Shown: in pieces, positions 52,966 through 64,000 of the stretch
Layout of the letters: every line of letters starts with the position of its first letter
How positions within the stretch are numbered: position 1 is the stretch's first letter
Notes under the pieces: model-generated
What the model saw: the letters and a program-made list of their open reading frames with translations, nothing else
Database searches by the model: none
What the model was told of the DNA's origin: nothing
Program-made: the position numbers and the translations under genes
NCBI RefSeq assembly: GCF_964340395.1
Contig: NC_135565.1
Location: forward strand, 21,070,209 to 21,134,208
Length of the DNA: 64,000 nt
Origin: Glandiceps talaboti
Lineage: Eukaryota > Hemichordata > Enteropneusta > Spengelidae
Reading direction: 5' to 3'

Positions 52966-53595
52966 GTCTTTTTAATGTCATCAAGTCCAAGAATTTAGCA
53001 TCACATTGTCAAGTACCCTCTCATTTCATCCTAGATTGTATGAATTACTATTGTAGATTAAGCCATGATTAGGAAAATCTGAGTATCTCTGATCAAAATT
53101 AGATTTTGTAGACTTGTGGATTATTAGTTATTTACATTGTTGCAATGTAATACTTGCTTGTATTCAGCTCTGCTTGACATTGTCTTCTTTACCCGTACCA
53201 AATAATCTACCCAGTGTATCAACATGGATCACTCACCAACTCATTAACCCTCTCCTTCCTCCCCTTCCCATTCTCCCTTTCTCCTCTCCTCCCTCCTCTA
53301 ACCTCTCATTCCATTTCATTTCAAGTTTTGTTTCAGTTTCTTGATAGAAAAATATAAGAAAAGTGTAAGTTCTCTCAAAACAAAATCAGAAAACAATTTT
53401 ATTTTATTTTATTATGTAGACATTGAGATTTATGTAGAGATTATCGCAGTAATATGTGGGTAGTATACCTTACCCAATAGCTGTGTTTTATTTGAAAGAC
53501 CTCCTTAATTCAAGTCTACCCAATCCATGGCAATACACTACCATTCACTTTGAAATGAATGAATCTAAGTAAAAAGACTATTTTTGTAGAAATAT

Positions 53596-53870
53596 GTAAT
53601 AGTGTGGTATCCACATGGTGCATTGTGAAATTCACATGGGTATATAGTGATATCCATGTGGTATATTATGAAATTCACATGGGTATATGGTGGTATCCAC
53701 ATGGTACATTGTGAAGTTCACATGGGTATATGGTGGCATCCACATGGTACATTGTGAAGTTCACATGGGTATTACCATATGTTGTGACATTCACATGGTA
53801 CATAGCAATGTCCACATGGGTATGCAGTGACATCCACATAGTACACTATGATTTCCACATAAGTTCACAA
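53596..53870. repeat. About 42-bp degenerate tandem repeat
   Basis: Units built from TATCCACATGGTACATTGTG and AAATTCACATGGGTATATGG, five to seven copies with lengths drifting at the right end, inside the probable AP2A 3' UTR. Confidence 0.85.
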
Positions 53871-55808
53871 TGAAATCAAACAGTTTTATGAGGGTGAAGC
53901 AATAGCCAGATTGCTTTAAAATGACATCCATATGGTGTATAGTGAAATTCACACTGGGTATCTAATTCACACAGTCATAAAATGAGAATGCATGTGCATA
54001 CACAATGACTTATTGCATACTTGGTCAATTTTAATACTTGGCAAATGTAAGTTAAATGCTGTACGTATGGTGATGTTAAGTGTACAAAGTCTGTTTGTAG
54101 AATTAGTAGAGAGAGAGCCTAGTAGTAGAAATTAAGCTTGGGTTTTGGATATTATAGATTCCCAAACTATGACGACCCTTTGAACAAAGTAAATACAGAT
54201 GGAAATGTGAATGTTAATCATAACAAGTGACCAAAAGAAGCTGAGCAATATAAATCTGAATTAATGTGTAGTTGATGTATAAAGTTTATATTATACAACA
54301 TTACAAAAGATTGGAGTAAGTCCAGCAAAGATTTGAGATTGGGTAGATTTTAGATTATATAAATGCCAGGAAAGAAGACTGGTTTTCTTTTGTTTTGCTA
54401 TACTTGGAGATGTGACTGTTACAGTGGACTCATAGATCATGTAAAAAAACAACAACACACACACCAACACAATATCAACACAGGTCTAATGTAAGTAATA
54501 TGCTCTCATACAGCAAACTCTATTACCAAAATCTTATGTATTATTATTAACCAAAAAATTAATGAATGTTTTTTTAAGGATATCCTGTCTACTATTATAA
54601 GCTGTATATTGCATGATTAGTAAGGTATTATAGGAGTATCTGGGTGAAGTGGGTTTTCTTGCACCTCTTCTTCAGTCTCATTCTGTCATAGACTTAGTGG
54701 TACTTTAGTTGTAGTCAAGAACTGTGAAGACATGTGTTGTGTCAGTACTTTGATTGTATTCTTTCAAAACTCTTATACCCCTTACAAGTCTTTTGATTTA
54801 ATTGGAAGTACGCTAATGTGAAGTCCTTCCTTATCCTGACAGTTATTTCTATAATTTGCTGTACTATAAACCATTTGAGGGATGTAGGTTTGTGACTATA
54901 ACAGGTACTTGGCTAGGGACTAATATTTAGGAAGCAGTGCTAGATCTTACTTTTTGTTTTACTCCTTGCATTGTTAACACAATTAGTTATATACAATAGG
55001 CCTTTCCACAATTTGCCATGGTGGTGCTCTACTTTCTGTCTGTGTGTACCTTGGGTTATACATGGTATAGGTTACTCGGTTAATCATAGAGCACTGCTGC
55101 TGCTGCTTTCCTTGTGTGAACAATAAGAAAAATACATCCCTGATTTACACTTCTACAGAATACAAGGAACAAAGCTCTTAAGAATTGATACTATGAGGTG
55201 ATGATACCCCCAATTTGAGTGACGGTGCTGTATTCTCAATTTCCTGTTTGCAGTACAGGATCACAATGTGGTATCTGTTGCTTTATTACCACGAATAGTA
55301 ACACCAAACCATGTCTCTGTGTCAGATGTGCTCATCAACAATTTAGACTTTATTTCCAATTAAACAAATAGCATAATATGCAGGGACTGAAACAAAAGCA
55401 ATTACACTCTGGAATGTAGTATTTCCTATGAATGAATGCTCCTTGTTCTGTATACTGTACAGTATATTTCAAATAATGCACATTTCACCACTTACGAGTC
55501 TCACAATGCTACTGTAATCAGCGTCACAACCATAGCAAAAGTTAGTCTACACAGTTATATTACTAGTATTATGTGAACTTTACCAATAGATCTTGCATTT
55601 CAGATATGAACTTCTTTTCATAATATTTTACATTTAATGAATTGTATTTAGTCATTCTATAACTTTTTATTTTCACAGTGGATTGACGGTATTTGAGTAA
55701 AACTTTGGTGTGGCAATGTGCATGTGATTGGTGGATATTTTGTAGAACTGTATCTGTTTAGAGTTAATGCGGAGCAGTGGCATTGTACAATTGTAAACAC
55801 TGTGAAAG

Positions 55809-55814
55809 AATAAA
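55809..55814 (+). terminator. Polyadenylation signal AATAAA
   Basis: AATAAA followed within 20 bases by a GT-rich TGTTTGTGTGT. It is the best-formed signal downstream of AP2A. Confidence 0.5.
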
Positions 55815-55949
55815 CAAAATCAAAGTAATATGTTTGTGTGTATTCAAATAAATAACGAAGGTGATAAATAAACATATGCTATAAATATGAAATGACTCGG
55901 CTTTGTGGAAAAATCAGATATTGCATGTCTGAGATATGATGTATTACGG

Positions 55950-56750
55950 ACAGACAGACAGACAGACAGATAGATAGATAGATAGATGAACGGACGGACA
56001 TAGCCCATTGTAGTAGTCTCACCTTCAGTGACTATTAACAAGTCTTATAGATCGTTATACTGTGTGTCACTTTGTCAGAGACTAACAAATCTCAGACCGT
56101 TATACTGTGTGTCACTTTACCTTAAGTTAAAAGAATGGTGTTAGCAATGATCACAGACACATCATAATTATTCAATCACTATAGCAACCATTTTATTTCA
56201 GTATTGTATGACATTGATTACATTTATAAATAATCTACATTAACTACTACAATTACAAGAGTCCAATCTATTTTCTCCATACTCTAGTCACTAATAAAAA
56301 CAACGTTCAAAATAGTCTTAAGATGTTATGTGTTGCGGTAATTTCAATCACACTGCAATCAAATATAGTTACATGTATGTGATAAAATATAGTAAAATGA
56401 CCATGATGCCACCCTTTAAATGGTGATTTGTACCAATCCCATTGGCTATCCACCTTATCATTACATCATAAATATATAACAAGTTCTTGCCAAAGTCTTC
56501 AAGTAAAAGTAGTTGACATTATCACCATGACAACAAACATTCTCATCACCCATAAGGAGCAATTACCTATTTATTAGTCTAAGAGTGATTTCTAATCTAC
56601 ATAATGACCTCTATTTGAACTTGTAATATATCACTAATTCACAACAGGACCTAAATGTTTTCATCTTTACAATGCAGATTTGTAGAGTAGTACAGTGTGA
56701 TTAGGAGAGAGTGACATGCTGTAATATTATAGTCTACACAGCACAGAATT
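55950..56750. other. Intergenic stretch, short microsatellite only
   Basis: Contains GACA/GATA repeats (55949-55986). A short duplicated phrase (GTTATACTGTGTGTCACTTT) occurs at 56054 and 56098. No gene seen. Confidence 0.5.
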
Positions 56751-56753
56751 ACG

Positions 56754-57110
56754 ATTATACCATGCACAAGCCAAGCTGAACAAAAAATATGATCTATTGG
56801 AATATATGCTTTGGTTGTTCTATGTCATGACAACACGCGTCTATGTCACAACAACACGTGTCTATGTCACAACAACACGTGTCTATGTCATGACAACATG
56901 TGTCTACATCACTGGTTCTGTTGTGTTCAAAATATGAGTCAAAATGCTTAAAAAATCTTTAATGGCAATGGTATAAGTATATTATTTCCCCAATGATTTT
57001 TGTCATTCAGCCGGAAAATACTTGTGACCTAAGGGTTGTCACTACTCATCTAGTGACTTGTAGGGACAAAGACATTTTAGGTCACTCATATTTTTCTTGG
57101 CTGAACAAGG
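56754..57110 (+). mobile_element. Palindromic element family B, copy 5, cut by satellite
   Basis: Starts ATTATACCATGCACAAGCC. The arms CATTCAGCCGGAAAATACTT and ATATTTTTCTTGGCTGAA are present, but the right arm stops at GGCTGAACAAGG where the 41-bp satellite begins. A small internal expansion of ACAACACGTGTCTATGTC occurs at 56828-56905. Confidence 0.85.
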
Positions 57111-59593
57111 AGCATCTCACAGTATCACCCATCATACATATCTCTTGTAGCATCTCACAGTATTACCCACCATACATGATATATCTTGTAGCATCTCACA
57201 GTATTACCCACCATACATGATATATCTTGTAGCATCTCACAGTATTACCCACCATACACAATATTTCTTGTAGCATCTCACAGTATCACCCACCATACAT
57301 GATATCTCTTGTAGCATCTCACAGTATCACCCACCATACATGATGTCGCTTGTAGCATCTCACAGTATTACCCACCATACACAATATCTCTTGTAGCATC
57401 TCACAGTATCACCCATACATGATATCTCTTGTAGCATCTCACAGTATCACCCACCATACATGATATCCTTGTAGCATCTCACAATATCACCCACCATACA
57501 TGATATCTCTTGTAGTATCTCACAGTATCACCCACCATACATAATATCTCTTGTAGTATCTCACAGTATCACCCACCATACATAATATCTATTATAGCAT
57601 CTCACAGTATCACCCACCATACACAATATCTCTTGTAGCATCTCACAGTATCACCCATACATGATATCTCTTGTAGCATCTCACAGTATCACCCACCATA
57701 CATGATATCGCTTGTAGCATCTCACAATATCACCCACCATACATGATATCTCTTGTAGCATCTCACAATATCACCCACCATACATAATATCTCTTGTAGT
57801 ATCTCACAGTATCACCCACCATACATAATATCTCTTGTAGCATCTCACAGTATCACCCATACATGATATCTCTTGTAGTATCTCACAGTATCGCCCACCA
57901 TACATAATATCTCTTGTAGTATCTCACAGTATCACCCACCATACATGATATCTCTTGTAGCATCTCACAGTATCACCCACCATACATATCTCTTGTAGCA
58001 TCTCACAGTATCACCCACCATACATGATATCTCTCGTAGCATCTCACAGTATCACCCACCATACATGATATATCTTGTAGCATCTCACAGTATTACCCAC
58101 CATACATGATATATCTTGTAGCATCTCACAATATTACCCACCATACACAATATTTCTTGTAGCATCTCACAGTATCACCCACCATACATGATATCTCTTG
58201 TAGCATCTCACAGTATCACCCACCATACATGATATCGCTTGTAGCATCTCACAGTATTACCCACCATACACAATATCTCTTGTAGCATCTCACAGTATCA
58301 CCCATACATGATATCTCTTGTAGCATCTCACAGTATCACCCACCATACATGATATCCTTGTAGCATCTCACAATATCACCCACCATACATGATATCTCTT
58401 GTAGTATCTCACAGTATCACCCACCATACATAATATCTCTTGTAGTATCTCACAGTATCACCCACCATACATAATATCTATTATAGCATCTCACAGTATC
58501 ACCAACCATACACAATATATCTTGTAGCATCTCACAGTATCACCCATACATGATATCTCTTGTAGCATCTCACAGTATCACCCACCATACATGATATCGC
58601 TTGTAGCATCTCACAATATCACCCACCATACATGATATCTCTTGTAGCATCTCACAATATCACCCACCATACATGATATCTCTTGTAGCATCTCACAGTA
58701 TCACCCATACATGATATCTCTTGTAGTATCTCACAGTATCACCCACCATACACAATATCTCTTGTAGTACCTCACAGTATCACCCACCATACATAATATC
58801 TCTTGTAGCATCTCACAGTATCACCCATACATGATATCTCTTGTAGTATCTCACAGTATCGCCCACCATACATAATATCTCTTGTAGTATCTCACAGTAT
58901 CACCCACCATACATGATATCTCTTGTAGTATCTCACAGTATCACCCACCATACATAATATCTCTTGTAGTATCTCACAGTATCACCCACCATACATAATA
59001 TCTCTTGTAGTATCTCACAGTATCACCCACCATACATGATATCTCTTGTAGCATCTCACAGTATCACCCACCATACACAATATCTCTTGTAGCATCTCAC
59101 AGTATCACCCACCATACACAATATCTCTTGTAGCATCTCACAGTATCACCCACCATACACAATATCTCTTGTAGCATCTCACAGTATCACCCATCATACA
59201 TAATATCTCTTGTAGCATCTCACAGTATCACCCACCATACACAATATCTCTTGTAGTATCTCACAGTATCACCCATCATACATAATATCTCTTGTAGCAT
59301 CTCACAGTATCACCCACCATACATAATATCTCTTGTAGCATCTCACAGTATCACCCACCATACATAATATCTCTTGTAGCATCTCACAGTATCACCCACC
59401 ATACATAATATCTCTTGTAGCATCTCACAGTATCACCCACCATACATAATATCTCTTGTAGCATCTCACAGTATCACCCACCATACATAATATCTCTTGT
59501 AGCATCTCACAGTATCACCCACCATACATAATATCTCTTGTAGCATCTCACAGTATCACCCACCATACATAATATCTCTTGTAGCATCTCAAG
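57110..59593. repeat. 41-bp satellite, about 60 copies, with higher-order duplication
   Basis: Monomer TAGCATCTCACAGTATCACC plus CACCATACATGATATCTCTTG. Shortened monomers (CACCCATACATG; ATATCCTTG) and marker variants (ATCTATTATAGC) recur in the same order about 889 bp apart (for example at 57461 and 58350), so a block of some 20 monomers was duplicated. The rightmost monomers (59300-59590) are nearly identical, suggesting the newest growth. Confidence 0.97.
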
Positions 59594-59865
59594 ATTATCG
59601 AGAAACATTATTTGATTCCTCAATTCATCAGAAGAAATTGTTGTTATTTATTTATTTATTGCATTTAACCCTATAAAGTCCTTGGTTTGTAGAAACTCTA
59701 AATACCCCCACCCCCCCACATAGGGAACTAGACCTTGTGTGATTAATAACGTTATATCAATATACAATCATACAAAGATCAGGCTCCATAGAATGTCGGC
59801 ATTAACAGTAAGTTTTAAGTTTTTTTATACTTACTAGTATTGGGATAAATGGCCTTGGTTATAAG

Positions 59866-59892
59866 TTTTGTATGTATGTATGTATGTATGTA

Positions 59893-59946
<54 letters not shown>

Positions 59947-59990
59947 TACGTATGTATGTATGTATGTATGTGTGTATGTATGTGTGTATG
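59866..59990. repeat. Compound (TATG)/(TG)/(TACG) microsatellite
   Basis: TATG units, about 21 TG units, two TACG units and further TATG units. Confidence 0.97.
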
Positions 59991-60305
59991 GCAATGCCTA
60001 AATGAGTATGAATGCTTTAAAACTATATTAATACAAAATATTTATGTAACAGTAAACCACTAGTACAACCCCTTGGTTTCAAGAAAGTACCAGTATGTAA
60101 ATTATACCATAAATCTACTATGATAATTATATTAAGCTTGATAGAGCTATGTTACACTATTCCTACAGTACACAGTCTATTACTTGGTCTACCCAACTAT
60201 TAGAAAACAAAATAACACAAAACAAAAGTAAATTTAAAAAGTATACATGGTTATGTTGATATATATGGGTGTGGCAGTTATATAGTTAGATTTGATATCA
60301 CTGAC

Positions 60306-60722
60306 AGTGTAAGTATGACAGAGGTCATAGGTCACTGAACTGACATGGTCCAGTAATATTGTCTCTAACAACTAGTGTAAGTATGACAGAGGTCATAGGT
60401 CACTGAACTGACATGGTCCAGTAATGTTGTCTCTAACAGCTTGTGTAAGTATGACAGAGGTCATAGGTCACTGAACTGACCTGGTCCAGTCATGTTGTCT
60501 CTAACGACTAGTGTAAGTATGACACAGGTCATAGGTCATTGAACTGACATGGTCCAGTAATGTTGTCTCTAACTGCTAATGTAAGTATGACAGAGGTCAT
60601 AGGTCACTGAACTGATGTGGTCCAGTAATGTTGTCTCTAACAACGAGTGTAAGTATGACAGAGGTCATAGGTCACTGAACTGAGGTGGTCCAGTAATGAT
60701 GTCTCTAACAGCTAGTGTAAGT
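60306..60722. repeat. 68-bp tandem repeat, six copies, each with a DR1 motif
   Basis: Units GTAAGTATGACAGAGGTCAT continuing AGGTCACTGAACTGACATGG. AGGTCA-T-AGGTCA starts at 60322, 60390, 60458, 60526, 60594 and 60662. The motif is kept in all six copies while other positions vary. Confidence 0.95.
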
Positions 60723-60729
60723 ATTGCAA

Positions 60730-61540
60730 GAAAGGAAACAGACATTTGGTTGTCGTCCAGTAATGGACAGCTGATAGTTAGCATTAGTATACTGTACAAA
60801 GCCACAAGTTAACATGCAAAATCTGAAAACTTATTTTAGGTGAGAACATAAGGTACAAAACTCATAAAGACTTTTGTTCCACAAACTACCTGAAAACGCC
60901 TAGTACAAGTTAATATGTAAATACAGCAAGATTGACCTATCAAACCCTACAGAAAGAACACTATAAAAAGGACAGATAACATCTGTTTCAATAATGTGTA
61001 TATACAAATCAGTCAGAGAGGCTTGAAAACATCTGTATAAGTGATGTTAATATGCAAATCAGTCAGAGGTTTAAAAAGTGTCACATTACAAAGATAAAGC
61101 AGGCTAGACATGTCTCAAAAACATCTGTTGCACTTAAAAACTTAGTCACCGTACTTGGTAAAACAAAATTGACTAAATGAGTCATTTGTATGAGGGATAG
61201 CATGCAGCTATATATGAGGGTTACTTAACTACATATCCCCTTACTGTGTTACTACTAAAAGTAGTTACAATATTTCCATTGAAAAAATATTTATTTTTTA
61301 TTATATTTATGTTTTTAGAGTATATGTATATATATACCAAACGCATGCATTATGTGATCTTTAATATAATTGAATAATATCGTTGCTGGATAAAACAGAA
61401 TAATGATAATGTCATCATTTGAATAGTAATTCCAAGCTTTATATCGTTATTTTGACTAATACATCAATGAAAGTAACACACATTTAAATCTGGCTGAATT
61501 CACACAAGTCAACACATTCTGTTTTCAATATTGTAATTAT
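60730..61540. other. Intergenic stretch, no feature recognised
   Basis: AT-rich sequence with a short approximate repeat of AAATCAGTCAGAG (61005 and 61056). No gene seen. Confidence 0.4.
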
Positions 61541-61544
61541 TCTA

Positions 61545-61564
61545 GGGTCAAGGGTCAAGGGTCA
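61545..61564 (+). promoter_or_regulatory. Triple GGGTCA direct repeat with 1-base spacers
   Basis: GGGTCA-A-GGGTCA-A-GGGTCA, a DR1-type nuclear-receptor motif repeated once more. No promoter is recognisable nearby. Confidence 0.4.
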
Positions 61565-61972
61565 TGGAAGGAGCGTACTACTCTTGTGGTGTCAAGGACT
61601 AGTGGCATGCCATTGCTGTTTGGTATCCATGCAAGGAATAGTGGCATGCCATTGCTGTTTGATGCAAGGAATAGTATAGCATAACACTCCTCCATGCAAA
61701 GTGAATATATTATATACTAAAGCATTTTGTACGTTTTACATGTTAACTTTTTACAGATTTTTTTAAGCATTTTGCAATGTATTGAGTTACAAATATTGAC
61801 TTTGTCAATGTTGCTTCATGTTGACTTTTCAAGTAGGAGGCCATGATAAAATTGTTTAACAAATTAAAAATCCAAAAAAAAATACCCAATCTTCATCCAT
61901 ATGGCCACTTTAAGAATCTTAAATTTGATATGAAAACAGGAAACATGAAACAAATCAAATTTAAGACATCTG

Positions 61973-62115
61973 GTGGTGGTGGTGGTGGTGGTGGTGGTGG
62001 TGATGATGATGGTGGTGGTGGTGGTGGTGGTGGTGGTGGTGGTGGTGGTGATGATGATGGTGGTGGTGGTGGTGGTGGTAGTGGTGGTGGTGGTGATGAT
62101 GATGGTGGTGGTGGT
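61973..62115. repeat. (GGT)n/(GAT)n trinucleotide repeat
   Basis: Alternating GGT and GATGATGAT blocks. They lie inside a 119-codon plus frame (61843-62202) that would read poly-Gly with Asp triplets. I see no splice or homology support for that frame and regard it as non-coding by default. Confidence 0.95.
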
Positions 62116-62397
62116 GAGAACCACCCTATATTAGTTAGTGCCATCCAAGCCTTAGTACAGAGTTATAAACCAGGAACACCTGGCATAGAATGGGTAAAAT
62201 AGGATGTAACATTTACGCAAGTTACCACGTGACATTTTTAACGGGCAAAGATAACTTATATTTTTGTCTTGGCATCATCAATTTAACAAAAGGAAACATT
62301 TAAAGGTAACAATTCAAGGTATTCAGAGGCTGTTAACTGCAGTTTCACCAATCCTGCATCGTGCAACCTCTTTACAATAAGGGTTTTAAAGATTACA

Positions 62398-62567
62398 AAT
62401 TCAGCTAAGAAGATGCCTGCTATAAACTAGGGAGAGGCATTATGGGAAATGAAAAGAGTTAGCAGCTTCACATCTCTGAGCAAATTCAGCTAAGAGCATG
62501 CCTGCTATACTCTGGGGAGAGGCATTATGGGAAATATAAAGAGTTAGCAGCTTCACATTTCTTGAAA
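62398..62567. repeat. 85-bp direct duplication
   Basis: Two copies of AATTCAGCTAAGA...GCATTATGGGAAAT...GTTAGCAGCTTCACAT start at 62398 and 62483. Confidence 0.93.
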
Positions 62568-62817
62568 AACATAATGTTGAGCTGCTGTGGGAGTACTTTT
62601 AAGAATGATTATTTCCTATAATGTCATACCAGTGTAAAATAGCAGTAGACTTAGGGTCAACATTAAAAGTTAATGTAAAATATAATAGTGGTGGCAGGAT
62701 TTACAACCTACTCCTGTCATCGTTATTATCGTTTACATTAATTTGACCTGAACAAGATTTAGGTACAAGCTAATGGAGGGAAGTTTGACTAATTCACAAC
62801 ATATGCAAAACAGACTA

Positions 62818-63046
62818 TTTATTAGAAACATACAATATCCCCCATAATGCATTGCAATTACATCTACAATATCCCCAATAATGCATTGCAATAACATCTA
62901 CAATATCCCCCATAATACATTGCAATAACATCTACAATATCCCCCATAATGCACTGCAATAACATCTACAATATCCCCCATAATACATTGCAATAACATC
63001 TACAATATCCCCCATAATGCATTGCAATAACAACTACAATATCTTG
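62818..63046. repeat. 34-bp minisatellite, six to seven copies
   Basis: Units TCTACAATATCCCCCATAAT plus GCATTGCAATAACA. Confidence 0.95.
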
Positions 63047-63049
63047 TAT

Positions 63050-63645
63050 AATTACATTTTGACTTATAACCGCCATACTATGTCTTAATGTTAATATTTG
63101 TCTGTAGACATTTATTTCTATACTTTTCCCATTATTTATGTTAAAAGCAAATTATAAACAAAAAAACCTGAATGTTGACTAAAATGTACATAGAAAAAGT
63201 AAAATATGGTGTACTTTGGTGCAATGTTTCACAGGAAAGTCTTATTTCACTAATGGTGTACTTTGTGGGCTGGTGTTATGTTCTTGATATAATACAATTA
63301 ATTTTTCAATTTCTTGTATTATTCCGTACACAATTTGTCCAAATTGACAGTTGTCATGTTTACAACACATGGTCCTTTCTATTGGACCATCTAAAGTTTG
63401 GTGTGACATGACGTGACTTGATAGTTACCACGGTACTCCCTCCCTAAGATCTACGGGAGCATATTCCCCGTGATTACATCACCTTAAATTGTGACATGAT
63501 CGTAAACAGCGCCCTCTATCATGAGTGAACAAGACTGACTGTACAATTTACTATGCAACACAAAGTGATAAATCTGCCAAATTTTCTTCTTAGATCAAAA
63601 ACAGCCCAAAAGTACACTCATATAAAAGATGATTGCACATATACA
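63050..63645. other. Intergenic stretch, no feature recognised
   Basis: AT-rich sequence with a short more CpG-containing part near 63420-63530. No exon or repeat identified. Confidence 0.4.
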
Positions 63646-63649
63646 TTTA

Positions 63650-63896
63650 ATCCCTTCCCCCACACACTCATACATTTAACCCCCTCCCCCACACACACTT
63701 ATACATTTACCCCCCTCCCCACCCACCCACCCACCCACCCACACACATACTCATACATTTAAACCCCTACATACAAACTCACATATACATTAAAAACCAC
63801 AATGCCACACACACACAAACACGCACATATGTACACGTACGCATGCACGCACGCACACACGCACGCACACACACACACACACACACACATTCCACC
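63650..63896. repeat. CA- and C-rich low-complexity tract
   Basis: CCCCTCCCCCACACACAC-type units with CATACATTTA phrases (63650-63770), then CGCACGCACACACACA tracts (63828-63890). Confidence 0.95.
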
Positions 63897-64000
63897 AACA
63901 CACACAGACACTGCACCATCAATATAGCACCGGTGTCATTGCCATTAAGTAGAAACATCAAGTCAGTTATTATTTGACACACTAATTCATATTTGTATAG

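Larger units (their letters stand above)
52966..55830 (+). other. AP2A: Probable AP2A 3' UTR
   Basis: From the stop codon to about 15 bases beyond the AATAAA at 55809-55814, which is followed by the GT-rich TGTTTGTGTGT. No coding exon or ORF of note lies in it. A degenerate repeat is at 53600-53870. A shorter UTR using another signal cannot be excluded. Confidence 0.5.

Noticed and set aside
61843-62202. 119-codon ORF with poly-Gly and Asp triplets
   Set aside because: Most of it is a (GGT)n/(GAT)n repeat, and the flanking peptide has no recognisable domain or splice context.

Overview
The window looks like nuclear DNA from a marine invertebrate animal. Both main genes are split into many short exons with GT-AG introns. 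One gene is an unmistakable metazoan AP-2 alpha-adaptin. The other combines SAM and TRADD-N-type domains, as seen in invertebrate deuterostomes and lophotrochozoans. The rest is AT-rich and full of microsatellites, minisatellites, foldback elements and non-LTR/Penelope retroelements. I cannot name the species; a hemichordate, cephalochordate, echinoderm or lophotrochozoan would all fit.

Left part (175-10422, possibly to about 16630, minus strand): a multi-domain gene of eight recognisable coding exons. From the N terminus it encodes a GT-B glycosyltransferase-like domain, a SAM domain, four short acidic linker exons, a TRADD-N-like domain and a C-terminal coiled coil. Every internal intron is phase 1. 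A CR1/Jockey-type LINE (about 4700-9125, plus strand, ORF2 broken twice) sits in the intron between the glycosyltransferase-like and SAM exons. Two nested LINE tails sit in the intron between the TRADD-N and coiled-coil exons. A candidate first exon lies at 16256-16421.

Middle (16.6-34.4 kb): no convincing coding exon. It holds a CpG-richer candidate promoter and first non-coding exon for the AP-2 gene (about 21570-21743), copies of two dispersed short element families, further foldbacks, a decayed Penelope-like fragment and several minisatellites.

Right-centre (34401-52965, plus strand): a complete AP2A gene in 24 coding exons giving 954 residues, all in phase. One intron (49400-50099) has the hallmarks of a minor-spliceosome AT-AC intron. 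Several introns carry tandem arrays that include copies of the neighbouring exon edge and splice site: 14 copies of the exon-6 donor and three of the exon-11 acceptor. The 3' UTR probably runs to about 55830.

Right end (55.8-64 kb): no gene seen. A 2.5-kb, 41-bp satellite starts inside the right arm of a foldback element. Beyond it are a six-copy 68-bp array in which every unit carries a perfect DR1 nuclear-receptor motif, and several microsatellites.
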